Source: Antedon mediterranea
Lineage: Eukaryota; Echinodermata; Crinoidea; Comatulida; Antedonidae
Direction: 5' to 3'
DNA: 64,000 bases
Assembly: GCF_964355755.1 (NCBI RefSeq)
Contig: NC_092674.1
Span: forward strand, 30,864,001-30,928,000
Below the pieces are notes generated by a model. It saw only the letters and a program-made list of their open reading frames with translations. It was not told where the DNA came from and searched no databases. How positions within the stretch are numbered: position 1 is the first letter of the stretch; each line of letters begins with the position of its first letter. The translations under genes were made by a program, and so were the position numbers. Shown here piece by piece: positions 49,190-60,948 of the stretch.

Positions 49190-49350
49190 TGATAAACTGA
49201 AAATACCCCTTGATCTCCCAGGGGAAAGCATATTGATATGAAAAGTTCCTTTAGCACCCTTTCACCATCATGGAGCGATCCGTCAACCAGACCCTTACAT
49301 GGGCACACCCAGAAATATCACCATCATCATTTCTTTTTGTGTATTTCCAT
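49190..49350 (-). pseudogene. Relic of the D-type extra exon of the DUF229-like family
   Basis: On the minus strand the pieces YTKRNDDGDISG, GLVDGSLHDGERVL and GYFQFIK appear in order, matching YVTKSNDCGTLG, GMVDGSVHYRKDAI and GYFRFIQ of the extra exon in gene D. They are in different frames, so at least two frameshifts have broken it. The end of the last piece still meets a GTCATG at the donor position. No other exon of the gene is seen around it. Confidence 0.65.
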
Positions 49351-50042
49351 GTATTTATCCATGTCTGTGACTGAGTTTCCATATTCAATAACTACAAACA
49401 TTCCGTAGAGATGACTTACACTAAAGTATATTGGTTTAATCATGTTTGCATCCTAGAAAATTGTCAATAACTCAAAACAGATAAATTTATCCGAGTTAAT
49501 CTGATATATTATTTGTTTCCTGATCTGTCATAATTCAAGGTAATGCATAAAAGAGATAAAACATTGACTTAGTTCACAAACACATGGAAAGGATTTTAAA
49601 ATCTCAAAATAAAAACAAATATAACTTATTCATACATCACCAAGTGATATAATGTTCCGTCTCGGAAACCCTGTCGACATTCACACTGCTTCCCCATACA
49701 TCTTATCCCTACTGGTGACTGGCTATGATTCATGCATCCCATCTTTAACATGAGTACTGTTAGTTGGAACAGCAGTTGAACGAAGGCCTAGTTTAATAGA
49801 CAAGCTTTATTGGTTGGTTTGTGTTGGGTTATCACAGGGTGGTATGTAACAGTAGCCGGCTACAGTACTTCACAAATTAACCAACAATTTTAGGCCAACT
49901 TGCCAGGACCCGATTGATGACGTTGAGTATAACAGCAGGTCCTTTCCTCCAATCTCCTCTTGGAATCCACACATCTAGGCCTAGAGACAGGAAGTTTGAT
50001 TAGGAAATTGTTTATTTGTTGAGTGGATTACGTTGGAACAAG

Positions 50043-53000
50043 ATGTTGAGGATACTACGGGAGGTGTGCCCATGTGGGAGCCGATCCTTTGGTATGTTAT
50101 TTCAGGCTTCATTTTTATTGTTATTTTGTACACTTTATCTCGTCAGGTGTGGCTTTTCCTTCCTTCAAGTCTGTATTCCACAGTTTAATTCATAAAATCT
50201 ATGATATTTGTATATAAAGTATACTAATGCAACTGTTGTAGCAGTATTTTTATTTTAATAATAACAGCCATGACTAAAGTATAGTCAGTATTGTTTCATC
50301 TTTGAATAGTTTAGTAACCAAATTTCAGGGGCCAAAATAGTATTTAAACTAAAAATGTAATTGATAGAAAATAAATGCAATTTTTTCAATTTTCATGTCA
50401 ATCAGTAGCATATTCTGAAATTAATCCAAATTCAAAATATAGACTTAAATATAGGCCTACTTTATTAAAATTATTCATATAATTAATTTCAATCTTGCAT
50501 AAAACAGAACCCATAAATCCTTTTTAAGCGTGCTCATCCCTTTGATTTAGTTTCTACACGAATTCTCAATCAATCAATCCACATTTGTTTGTAATTAGTT
50601 TTCAAAGGGCCTGTTTCTGCTGCATAAAAATAACCGGTTAAAATCGGTGTGAATAAAATAAAATCGGTGTGAATAAATTAACTCCATTTTCTTGGCAGCA
50701 GAAACAGGACAAATTTGTGGTAACCGGTTAAAAGGCAGCGCAAAATAACCGGTTAAAAACACCAATTTAAATCGGTGTTAGAACGCCGTTTAACCGGTTA
50801 TCGCTGAGCAATTCTTAGCTGCAACACGAAATAACGGTTATTTGATTGACAGTTGTGACCCCGGGTCAGATACCGTCGCATACGGTGTGTGTTTTCCTCG
50901 TGGTTTTGACAGTCGAACGAAGAAGTGAACATGTATGTGGATGAATGAAATCACAAGATATGTTATTCAGTTGTGGAGGGAGAGAAAGTACGGGGAAGGA
51001 TGGCAGGCAATAGAAAAGAATCACAGATAATAAATAAGAGCATTTTTGCGAAAGTAAAAGAGGAATTTGGGGTGGAGTTCCGGGGACTACCCAAGCTAAG
51101 CAATTTGAGGCGTTAGTACACGCTCGCGAAGGGTATGGATGGTCCTATATTAACACCAAAGCGGAAACAAAAGGGACTCAAAATGTTGCAAATACCTACC
51201 AAACGATAGTAGATAATGGTTAATTAATTATGAAAACCCAAATTTTATAGCAAAAATCATCCGAATTTATGTTATAAACGATGAATTTAGCAACAAAAAC
51301 TTAATCCAAACGAGCGTATTTATGGCACGCCCTTAGTGCCTTTAATAGGAGAACAATGAACAATCTTAATTTGATCGTTTTATAAAATTTTTTTAGAAAA
51401 ACATCACATCGACCGAAAACAAAGGTTATGAGAGCCTTTGATAATATATTAAATATGATTTTATTAAGCATAGAAATGTGTTATTATTTATGTTCGTACA
51501 TAATACTGTATTATGCGAAACAATGTTTAATACTCATTATTCTATTAAAGGCACTATGTGCGTGCGATATTCTATGACTTGGATACTCTCGTTTGATTTA
51601 AGTTTTTGTGGCTAAACTCGTCGTTTTTAACACAAATTCGGATGATTTTTGCTATAAAGGTTAGGGTTTCATGAATCATAATTAATTAACAATTATCTAC
51701 TCTCGTTTGGTAGGTATTGCAACATTCTAAGTCTCGTTTTTGTTTCCGTTTGGTTTTTTGTAGGACCGCGCTCGCGAAAGACAACAGTCGTTCACGTGGT
51801 AAGGGCCGTATCATCATCGCCTTTGTTGATGAATTTTAGGCTAGATAAAAATTATCCTAGGCGATCGGGCACTGCACGACCCTCCCCATGTTATTGAAGG
51901 CGCCATGAGAATTAATTTTATTAGCGATCAGTAAGTAGGCTTTACAAAAAACAAAACTTGTAGACCTGTAGACAACATTTTATTATTTTAACATGTTTGA
52001 GATGTTCGGCGATATACACACGTGTGTACTGACGACGTCGATGTAAACAAACAGCCAACTTACTACTTCCGTCTGAGTGTATTGAATTTTGGGTAATGAT
52101 GACGTTTTGCTCGACGACCACCCATAGATTTAACCGGTTATTTCGGAGCACAAATTGAGCAGAAACGCGGTCTTGTTATTGTTATCTATTTTTAATCTAT
52201 TTTAAAATAACCGGTTAAATTGCGTTATGCAGCAGAAACAGACCCATAAGCTCCATTTTATGTTTTCATAATGAAAACAAATGCTTCATGTTACCTGACC
52301 TACATACACTGCACTATTAATCAGATGAAAACGGCAGACTACTGTATCTAAAAGTGTCTAGTAACTCCTCTACCATCCCTTGCTTTTTGATAAATCTGGG
52401 ACATACAGTAGGATTTTTATTATGCCACAGATTGAATAACTGTACCAAAAAGGTTGCGAGTAATTGTTTAATTGAATGCATTTTCATTATTTAGCCAAAT
52501 GGGGAATTTTTTTATTGAAAAAAAAAAGGGTTTTTTTTTGTTTACACATGCATCAGGTTTTTAATGGGAATTGAGTGTTAACAACCTAGATAGTAGTACA
52601 ATTAACATAAGATAGATATCTAATTTGGTGAATAATAGAACTAGTAAATTACACCATTATGGACAAAATAACTTATATACTTATTTCTCCATGGTTACAC
52701 CTACTCATTACCTAACCAATTAATGGAATATGATTTCATGATCAATACAATTTTAATAGTTAATTCCTAGATTTACATTATTTTCCTGTCTGTGTGTAAA
52801 TCAATGAATGTTTTATAGCCACTTATGTTTGAGTTAGAAGGTAATAGTGATATTAAATTCCCTACTTAGGGGTTACAAATTTCATTAAATTACACCATAG
52901 TATCTGCTTCCTTCCTTCTATCCTTTATCTTTGCTTTTTATAGCTTTGTCTACACTATCATATCAAACTTTATGTGCCCATATATGGACATGATGATGTC

Positions 53001-56000
53001 ATATCACTACCATATTTGAAGACATCACTATCATATTGGGACACATCAAACTAGTTTGCTTGAGCTTAACAAATGAAACTACTCATATCAGTTATACTCT
53101 CCAAGTATTTGTTCTATTTATAGATTTATATTTCTAGCAGCACTATGTGTATTATTTTTATGTACTCACTATCTCTTGTTTATGATAATTAGAATTTTAA
53201 CAAAAATTCTGAAATAAATTTAATTTGTATGAGAGGCTCTTTTAAATTAAGAATAAATGATGTGCTTTCGTTGAGTCAGTTAATTGGGCCCAATCAGTTG
53301 CATAATATATAATGGCTTGAAGGAGTTATTAGTGTATTTCATGCCTGGCTTACCGTACCTGGATAAACCGACAATAGACAATTCTAGTCTTACTGTAGTC
53401 CTAGTATGTATACTGTACTGTAATGGGATTGGTTTATTTATTAAATATACATGTGTGAATATCTGTACTGGCAGTCAATTTGGATGGAACAGTGGAATGT
53501 TTTATTTGGAGGTACAGTAAAAAACTTGATTTTGATCATTTCAATTGGCGGCCAAATTGTCAATTTCTACTAAAGTGGGTGAGGCCACCACTATCTGAGA
53601 GCACAAGGGTATAGTGGCTGAAGGTGTAGCACTTAACATCAACACTTTACTTCAGGGGCTAAGGGGAAATACAGTGTTAGGAATTCAGATGATGTATAGA
53701 CTCATTGATATTAAAACTTTCACTCTCAAAAAGTGTGACACCTTGTCCAAATTGAATCTCATCCAAATTGAATCTCATCCATGTTCAATTTTAATATTTA
53801 TTTCCCGGGCATGTTGACATCGAAAGGAAGAATAAAATCTACTGCCGTGACAGTTGACAGGAGTTTGTTTCTCACTTGATAGTCCAAGGGTGCTAAACAA
53901 TATGACTAACTTATCATGGAATTTTAAATAGCCAGCTTGTTAATTCTATCAAGACAGAAGATGTTGTCTATAAGAACTATAAATTATTAAAACTCAAAAA
54001 ATGTGATTGAATCTCAAAATCTAGACCAATTTAAAACCACACTAAAAAGCACTGGTCTAACCACCCGTTAAAATACAGCTCATTTGAATCAAAGAAGAAT
54101 ATGTTCTGGTCACTAGGGACACAGAAGCATTAATGCTTAAAGTTAAAGTCTCAAAATTCAGGTAGATCCAGGTAGAAGAAGACAGTGTACAGAATATTGT
54201 GTGTTTGTTTACTAACTGTATAATATAAAACTGTGTACCATACTTTATCAATTCCTTTTTTATATTTTAATGATTGTCAGTGTCAAAGCTGTAATAAATA
54301 TTGATTTTGAGAGAAGATATTGATTTGGCAACAAACTATAAACAATAATGACATGTCAGTTTCATCACATATCTTAGACAATGTAATATAGCAGCAACAT
54401 TTTTGTGGCATGCATTAACACCCATGGGTGTGTCCATTGGTAAATTGGCAACAATTACAGTTGTGTACTGTGTTTGGAGGCTGCTTAACATAGCTAGCAC
54501 ATCATAGAAAAATAATTGATTTTTTATTTCAAAATACAGTCAAAGTTATAATATAGCAATATTTGTGATATCGTATTTACTTTTATAATGATTATGTATA
54601 CCTGTGTTATGCTATTTTTGGTTGGCTTTAGTGGAGTTTGCTCTTTTGTGTTTGGATATTTGGTGAGGAGAATGTACTACTGTATTACTACTATTTGTTA
54701 GGTTTTTGTCTTAAATTGACTTGTTTTCATTAGCATTAAACTGTAGAATGAATGTGGATCCTTCGTCATTTTTTCCCCTGAATCTCAATTTTTTTTTAAT
54801 AGTTTTTGTTTCCATCCAGCTAAATTAATCAACTTTAATAGCAACAATATGCATTATCACTTCTCACTAGATTATACTAAGAAATGATATGCTGTCTGCA
54901 CATTGTTTGTTAATAAAAAAAAATATACATTTTGTTATCATCACAATTTATTAATATTTCAATATATTTTGCTTTATTATTTTTCAAATTAATATTGGAA
55001 TAAGTGTTTGCTAACATAATAAAACTGATATTAAGTAAATTACCTTGAGATTAGTTCACAAGTAACTGTTGGCTTATAATAATATTATTTTATTATCTTT
55101 TAATGTTTGTTTATTGTCGTTGGCATGGGAATGAAGAAATACAATGAAACTTTTCTTTTTGCTAATAATACAAGCTTTATTTATAGAATTATTTCATACG
55201 TAATAATAATAATATTTACAAAGAAAATTTGTTGTACCAATACTATTTTTTTTGGAATTAACAAATAATAGATATTGTTTATATTGCACAGTTAGCAGAT
55301 AGAGGATCTTTATATCAACACTTTAATTTATCTTACTGAATATATTTATATTATTATTATTGTCATGTTATCATTTCACAATTTTTTATTTCAAGTGTTA
55401 TTATTATCGTGTATTTCATGCCTAGCTTACCTGGATAAACCGACAATAGCCTATATTATATAACACCTATATAAATTCCTGTCATTTGATTGGACGAATG
55501 TGGGTCACATGGCGTGCAATAGTACGCACTATTCAACGATCGTTAAATAGTACTTTTTGAAACATTTTTGTGTACGAAAAAAAAAAAACGTCTAGATGTT
55601 ATATAAAACAAATAATGAATGTTTTGTATTCGTGTAATGGTACAAATAATGGCACTTGGTGAATGATGAAAGGTTATATCAACTCGGCTTTGCCTCGTTG
55701 ATATAACCTTTCATCATTCACCTCGTGCCATTATTTGTACCATTGCACTCATAAACATTCATTATTTGTATACTATGTATTCAATTAAAAGTTCCTACTG
55801 TAGCAAACAGATGCTAAGCTTACTGTACTAGCGAAGATATACATCGACTTATAAGTGAGCATATTCGACATTGTGTTACTGTATCTCTAGTGAGAAACAT
55901 ACATGGTTTTTTGATCTGTTAAAAAATTGGAATCCTGGAATTCCAATTCATGGAAATTCAATGTTTTTTACTATTATCATTATCAAGTCCAATGATAGGT

Positions 56001-59000
56001 CTGCTTTTATACCTAATAATAATAATAATATTTTTATAATATTTTCACTTTCAGAATCGAGCCAAAGGCGAGGAATAGATGAAAAGATTCCAGAAACTCG
56101 GCATTTACTAACAACCCAACAGAGTACATCGTCGTTCCAAGCCTCAACTCCAGTCATGGCCACCGCCGCCATCAGCGAGGGTTCTTTTAAACACGTTGAA
56201 CCACGTACACCGGTAACTCCTACTGATTTAGACCTTAGTGACACCCATGAAGGACCATCGTCACCTACGTCACCAATGAGTGACACAAATAGACCGACGT
56301 CACCTGAAGGTCTTCTTAGTGATGAAGAAGACATGGAAGGACTAGGTTTGTGTTATTGTAATCCATAAAGCGTTTTTCACACCAGTGCTCCAGCATGGTT
56401 CCAGTCCGCCTCCGGAAAATCGAATGTAAATGTTTCGTTTTCACGCATCTATGTGCATATCAACTGGAGCATTACACATGGAGCGTTGTAAAAACGAAAC
56501 ATTGGTACTTAATTTGCCGGACTGGAACTGGTGTAAAAGACCCTTTAAATAAGGATATATCTCTCTACAACTCTTGGCCAGATGGCCAAATTGTGTTTTA
56601 AAATGTACTATACTATTGTTATTATATTATATATTGCTAAAGCTTTACTTTTAGTAATGTAAATAAAATCTTTTCCTTGTGTGGCTGGAGGTTAATTCTT
56701 ATAATTTAAAATGAAGCAGATCGAGCTATTCCTTAATTAGAGAATTTAATATAACTGTCTTTAACCCCAACACAGTGTGTAATAGTACCCATGAGCGTAA
56801 ATAGATACCTAATGTATGTAAATACCATCCTTTATTTCAAATAAAAACATCTAATAAACATCCCGGGGGGGTCACTTGTATATAAACCAAACGGGGGGGG
56901 GGGGGGGGGGTTAGGGTGCAGCAGCCACTTCAAGACATGAGGCACTTGCGCTACCTGTTTTACTGAAAAATACTACGGACTTGAACTACCATTTACCAAA
57001 ATCCAGTGTTCTCTAAAAAGACGGCAGAAAGAAGGCTCACAGTTTGGAGGACCAAGCATATGCAGGGCAAAACAAGACAACAAATACAAAACACTTAAAA
57101 CATCGAACATAAATGCTTTCCTTATTTTGGTTCTAAAACTAGTGCCTAACTGCAATATAAATGTCAAGACCAAGTGTTATCATTTATTGATATTTGACTT
57201 AAAATGGGTTACACAGACTTGTACAGCCTAGTGACTAATACTATACTTAGTTCCTTGATAAACACATGAGTTGTCAAAAATGCTGTGTATGTTAAGCCGT
57301 TGCCAGGATACATTGATTTGTTGCCATAGTAATGTTCATTCAACATAATGGAGTGATTAAAATAGAACAGCTCCCTCAGTAGTTCAATAATTTCTTAATA
57401 AGTTTTTTATTATTTGATGGAAAATGTATGAAATTTATTTTTTGTTTTAAAAACATGATCAAACAAAGTCTAAAATGTAAGAAAGTTTGAAATATAGATA
57501 AAATAATGTTGGTGAAAAAATAAAATAAATGGCAACAGATACCAAAACAAATTTTGATTTTAAAATTCATATTTTGTTGAGTCTCTTTAACATTACACTG
57601 CAAGATTCTCTTGAAGCATTGATATCACAGACCATAAATTACATTGTCTGCTGTTCTAATAATTGTATTAGTATTCCTTTTCAAGATTTCAAAAGGTGTT
57701 TTATACCGCATTGAATAAAACGAAATTCTAAATGCATGATTCATTTACTTAGTAATACCACAAGTTGTTACTTAAATAATTAAAATAGGTAGTAGTAGTA
57801 GTAGTTACACAGTATTCATGTTTTTAGATCAGATCAGAAAAAGATCAGATGATATTAATAAATAATAGTGATATGATTTCAATTTCAGTAAATTAATTAA
57901 AATTTTAAATGCATGATTCATTTAGTTTGCTAATACCACAAGTTACTTAATATGTAGCTAAACAGTATTCCTGTTTTTATATACAGGCCTATCAGATGAT
58001 ATTAATAATGATATGATTTCATTGTCATGGTCGTTTTTCTATAATTTACAATTTATTTAATAATTATTATGATTAATAGTTTATGTTTATTTATTATTCC
58101 TATCTTGTTTCAAATTCTATTTCAACACACTTTTTTCGTGATAATACATCATAGCTTTGATTGATTGATTGAATTGATTGATTGAAATAAATATTTATAC
58201 TGGGTAACCTCTTCAGTCAAAGACTGGTCTCCCAGGGGGCCCAGTTGGTGATCAGTGGCTGGGATGTACTAATACACCGGGGTAACCCCCTACTCGTCTC
58301 GAAAGATTTACTAGGTTAGACTTTAAAGTGCACACGAGCTAGATGTGTACACTGGACCTACGGTTTATAGTCCTTATCCGAGAAGACTCGTTTTACCACC
58401 AGAACCATGGAGTGAGTGAGCCTCGAACCCCTGCCGATGTTATGGCTACGTAATTACGGTTCCACTTTCTTAACCGCTTGACCACTCACTCACTCATAGC
58501 TCATTAAAACCATAGCATGCACTTAAACCTGGGCTGCTGCATTGTCCTCATATCATACTATTTGTTCATTCATCTATACTTCACAGTAAACAAAATTGCA
58601 TTGTCTTTCCACTTGAATGCATCAACGACAGGTTGCTATACCTATTGTACTTTTCTCTAGAATTGTGCGAAATTGTAATTGTTAACCTGGCAACCAACTG
58701 TTGCCAGACTCACTCAACATTTTACCACCCAATTATAAATTACAGTACTGTATATTATACAAATAATGAATGTTTATGAGTGTAATGGTACAAATAATGG
58801 CACGAGGTGAATGATGAAAGGTTATATCAACGAGGCAAAGCCGAGTTGATATAACCTTTCATCATTCACCAAGTGCCATTATTTGTACCATTACACGAAT
58901 ACAAAACATTCATTATTTGTTTTATATAACATCTAAATAAATTCTAGTTATTTGAAAAAGTACTATTTAACGATCGTTGAATAGTGCGTACTATTGCACA

Positions 59001-60948
59001 CCATGTGACCCACATTCGTCCAATCAAATGACAGGAATTTATATAGGTGTTATATAAAAAGTATTATTAACTATTTTTTTACCATGTAATAAATAACAAA
59101 TATTTAGAAGTGTTTTACTGGTTCATTTTGTAAATGTATTTCTAAAATAATTTAATGAAAAAAGGTAAATCAACGATCTAATTCATATTACAATATTGCT
59201 TGATGATTTTATTTGTCAATTTCACACTAATAAGACACAAAATATAATTTTATTTCATTTTTAGATGATGGTAGAAAAAAGAAAAGATTCAGACCCTTCA
59301 AATCAATACGTAAACTGTTCAAGAAAAAACGAACATCAAAACCTGAGGATGACTTGGATGGTGTACGATCTAAATCAACGGGAGAATTGAATCTGTCTGA
59401 CTTAGAAGAGAGAATGTTTGATCCAAAGTAAGCCAATTAGGATCTATCAGCTCTCATTATTTAGTAACTTTACCGTTTGAGAGTAAGACTACACCAACTA
59501 CTCTTCACTTCCTCCTGTCTTGCTCATCCTGTTCCTCAAACCAACTTTCCTACTTTCTTTCTTCACCATATCTTTCCACATCGCCTTTGACCATCCTCTT
59601 TCTCTTCTACCTCCAACTAAATGCCAAGCTCTCCTTACTGGTTCATCTTTTCTTTCTTAGTCCTATCCATCTCAAGCTACTCCAATGATTTTTTCACTCT
59701 GACCTAGACATTTCATGACCTTCTTTGTAACATTTCTCCTTTCTATGCCGGAATGATTTATTCTTTATTTTGAATTCTAGAGAAACTTCCGCAAACATGA
59801 TGAGCAGTCGATCTGAAAGCAGTGTTTACGTTCCAGATCAACCTTCAATACGTAGCGAAGAAACCTCAAAGTCTACCGAACATATATCTAAAGATTTTGC
59901 AAAAGATCTCTCAGCAATGTTAGCTAGAAGGAAAAGCCCAGATAAGGCTGCTGTCGCTGTACATACCTCACAAGATGATATGGAAGAGGAACCGATTAAG
60001 AAGATGATGCAACCAAAAGAGGAAGCAGTTAGGAAGACGATGCCATCAAAAGAAAAAAGTTTTGATGATACAGATGTGAGTATTACCTTGCCTACCTAAG
60101 CTAGGGACCTGGGTTCAAATCATTTCTAAAGCTCTGTCTACACTATCAAACTTTTTCGACAAAAAAAGTGTGATGTGCCCAAATATGATAGTGATATGCC
60201 CAAATATGGTAGTGGTATGACATCATGATGATCATATATGGGAACATTACATTTTATTGTCACATAAAGTTTGATAGTGTAGACAGAGCTTTATTGCATA
60301 CTTCAGCTCAATACTTTATAGGTGGAAAAGCCTCATGTTTCTTTTACAGTATTTAATAGTTGAGAATATTCAGGGACAAAGAAAAAAAACAAATTTAAAG
60401 AACACTACATAAATGCATAGCAATATGGTCACCCATGATTGGTCAACTACCCTGCATGGGTCACCCATGATTGGTCAACTACCCTGCATATATTTTATGT
60501 GTGCTATGCATCTTGTGGAATGTTTGTCTTGAATGTACAGTATTGCCAAGCAAAGCAATGCTAAGCCATTTTAAAACCCTTTCACAGGGTCAACATCAGC
60601 ACCAGTGTATAGGTGTGCGTATCAGTGTAAACTCCAGAATTTTTTTTATGGGTATAAAATAACAACAAAACAAAACATGTTTATTTATCTCATCTCAGAG
60701 TTGTATAAATTATAAAGATTGACAAAATCTATTTTTATTTATTAATATAAGTTCAATGCCAAACAAGATTAGTATCAAAACAAAACTTACCAACATCAAC
60801 AATTCATTGTTACTGGTACTTTATGCATTTCAAATATGATTTGAATATTACCTGTAGTTAGATAGGAATATACGCAATAATGTGATGGTGTTTTGCACGT
60901 TAGGTAAACGACGGAAAGCTGAAAGAACCCACGGCAGCCCGCAGAGTG
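50043..60948 (+). CDS. Probable CRACD-like (DUF4592) actin regulator, 5' part
   Basis: Partial; continues beyond the exons listed. Exons 56055-56345, 59265-59427, 59781-60075 and 60904-60948 join in frame, and a candidate first coding exon 50043-50091 (MLRILREVCPCGSRSF, donor GTATGT) has the phase that exon 56055 needs. It is Ser/Thr/Pro-rich, with many TP/SP sites (TPVTPTDLDLSDTHEG, SPTSPMSDTNRPTSP), then a strongly basic block KKKRFRPFKSIRKLFKKKR, then KSTGELNLSDLEER and SSRSESSVYVPDQPS. The order of basic block, KS-x-G/S motif and S-R-x-x-S-x-x-V-x-x-P-D/E resembles the N-terminal DUF4592 region of CRACD (KIAA1211) and CRACDL, which inhibit capping protein. The assignment rests on remembered pattern similarity and the exon structure. 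The coding character is clear; the family name is moderate, and the first exon is weaker (about 0.4). Confidence 0.6.
50607..52245. mobile_element. Decayed DNA transposon with AACCGGTTA subterminal repeats
   Basis: Ends GGGCCTGTTTCTGCTGCATA and TTATGCAGCAGAAACAGACC are inverted. AACCGGTTA occurs six times, all near the ends (50632, 50722, 50747, 50792, 52132 and 52208). At about 50944-51080 on the plus strand are broken pieces IQLWRERKYGEGWQAIEKNH and IFAKVKEEFG, which resemble the Myb/SANT-like protein of Harbinger-type elements. A second inverted-repeat element is nested within it. No clear target duplication is visible, so the superfamily is uncertain. Confidence 0.7.
51150..51765. mobile_element. 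Nested inverted-repeat element with arms of about 200 bp
   Basis: The left arm (TTGCAAATACCTACCAAACG, then AATCATCCGAATTTATGTTA, then GTGCCTTTAATAG) is repeated inverted on the right (CTATTAAAGGCACTATGTGC, ACACAAATTCGGATGATT, CGTTTGGTAGGTATTGCAAC). The arms are separated by about 180 bp of AT-rich sequence. Noncoding foldback-type element inside the AACCGGTTA transposon. Confidence 0.88.
52941..53070. mobile_element. MITE family 1, copy 10
   Basis: Starts TAGCTTTGTCTACACTATCA and contains CCATATATGGACATGATGAT and ACTACCATATTTG. The right end is eroded to CAAACTAGTTTGCTTGAGC. In intron 1 of the CRACD-like gene if the first exon is right. Confidence 0.85.
53330..53377 (-). repeat. Short dispersed repeat resembling the end of the D extra exon
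   Basis: Contains GTGTATTTCATGCCTGGCTT followed by ACCTGGATAAACCGACAATA. The same pair of blocks lies at 55409-55449. On the minus strand the core reads like the end of the extra exon of gene D with its donor, Y-C-R-F-I-Q then GTA. Confidence 0.6.
55409..55449 (-). repeat. Second copy of the short dispersed repeat
   Basis: GTGTATTTCATGCCTAGCTT then ACCTGGATAAACCGACAATA. On the minus strand TATTGTCGGTTTATCCAG is followed by GTAAGC, as at 32584-32607. It directly abuts the foldback element beginning at about 55455. Confidence 0.6.
55455..55770 (+). mobile_element. Long-hairpin foldback element, copy a
   Basis: Outer part ATAACACCTATATAAATTCC, TTTGATTGGACGAATGTGGG; then a hairpin whose two arms of about 72-75 bp (for example GGTGAATGATGAAAGGTTAT and ATAACCTTTCATCATTCACC) surround a 13-base loop TCGGCTTTGCCTC. 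Nearly identical to copy b in inverted orientation. No coding capacity. Confidence 0.9.
56364..56547. mobile_element. Small palindromic MITE next to the CRACD-like exon
   Basis: TTTTTCACACCAGTGCTCC and GGTTCCAGTCCG on the left are inverted at the right as CGGACTGGAACTGGTGTAAA. GTTTCGTTTTCAC and GTAAAAACGAAAC pair internally. It starts only about 20 bp after the exon end at 56345. Confidence 0.8.
56893..56910 (+). repeat. Run of 18 guanines
   Basis: An uninterrupted G18 tract, followed by TTAGGG. A shorter G7 tract lies about 30 bp upstream. In the intron after exon 56055-56345. Confidence 0.97.
58190..58497 (-). mobile_element. tRNA-derived SINE, copy 2
   Basis: Reverse orientation copy of the element at 39221: TACTGGGTAACCTCTTCAGT on the left, GAGCCTCGAACCCCTGC (box B complement) and CCGCTTGACCACTCACTC (box A complement) on the right. 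A TTGA-type microsatellite lies on the tail side. In a CRACD-like intron. Confidence 0.85.
58752..59060 (-). mobile_element. Long-hairpin foldback element, copy b
   Basis: Inverted near-identical copy of the element at 55455: hairpin arms GGTGAATGATGAAAGGTTAT and ATAACCTTTCATCATTCACC around the loop GAGGCAAAGCCGA, then CATTCGTCCAATCAAATGAC and GGAATTTATATAGGTGTTAT. It differs from copy a mainly in a short AT-rich stretch. Confidence 0.9.
60127..60293. mobile_element. MITE family 1, copy 11
   Basis: Ends AAAGCTCTGTCTACACTATC and GATAGTGTAGACAGAGCTTT, flanked by TA on the left and TT on the right. It has two GTGATATG-type units and CATATATGGGAACAT. In a CRACD-like intron, 50 bp after the exon ending at 60075. 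Confidence 0.94.

Noticed and set aside
53284-53817. Two adjacent open frames of 67-78 codons
   Set aside because: Low-complexity AT-rich sequence with no splice or protein support; one overlaps the short dispersed repeat.
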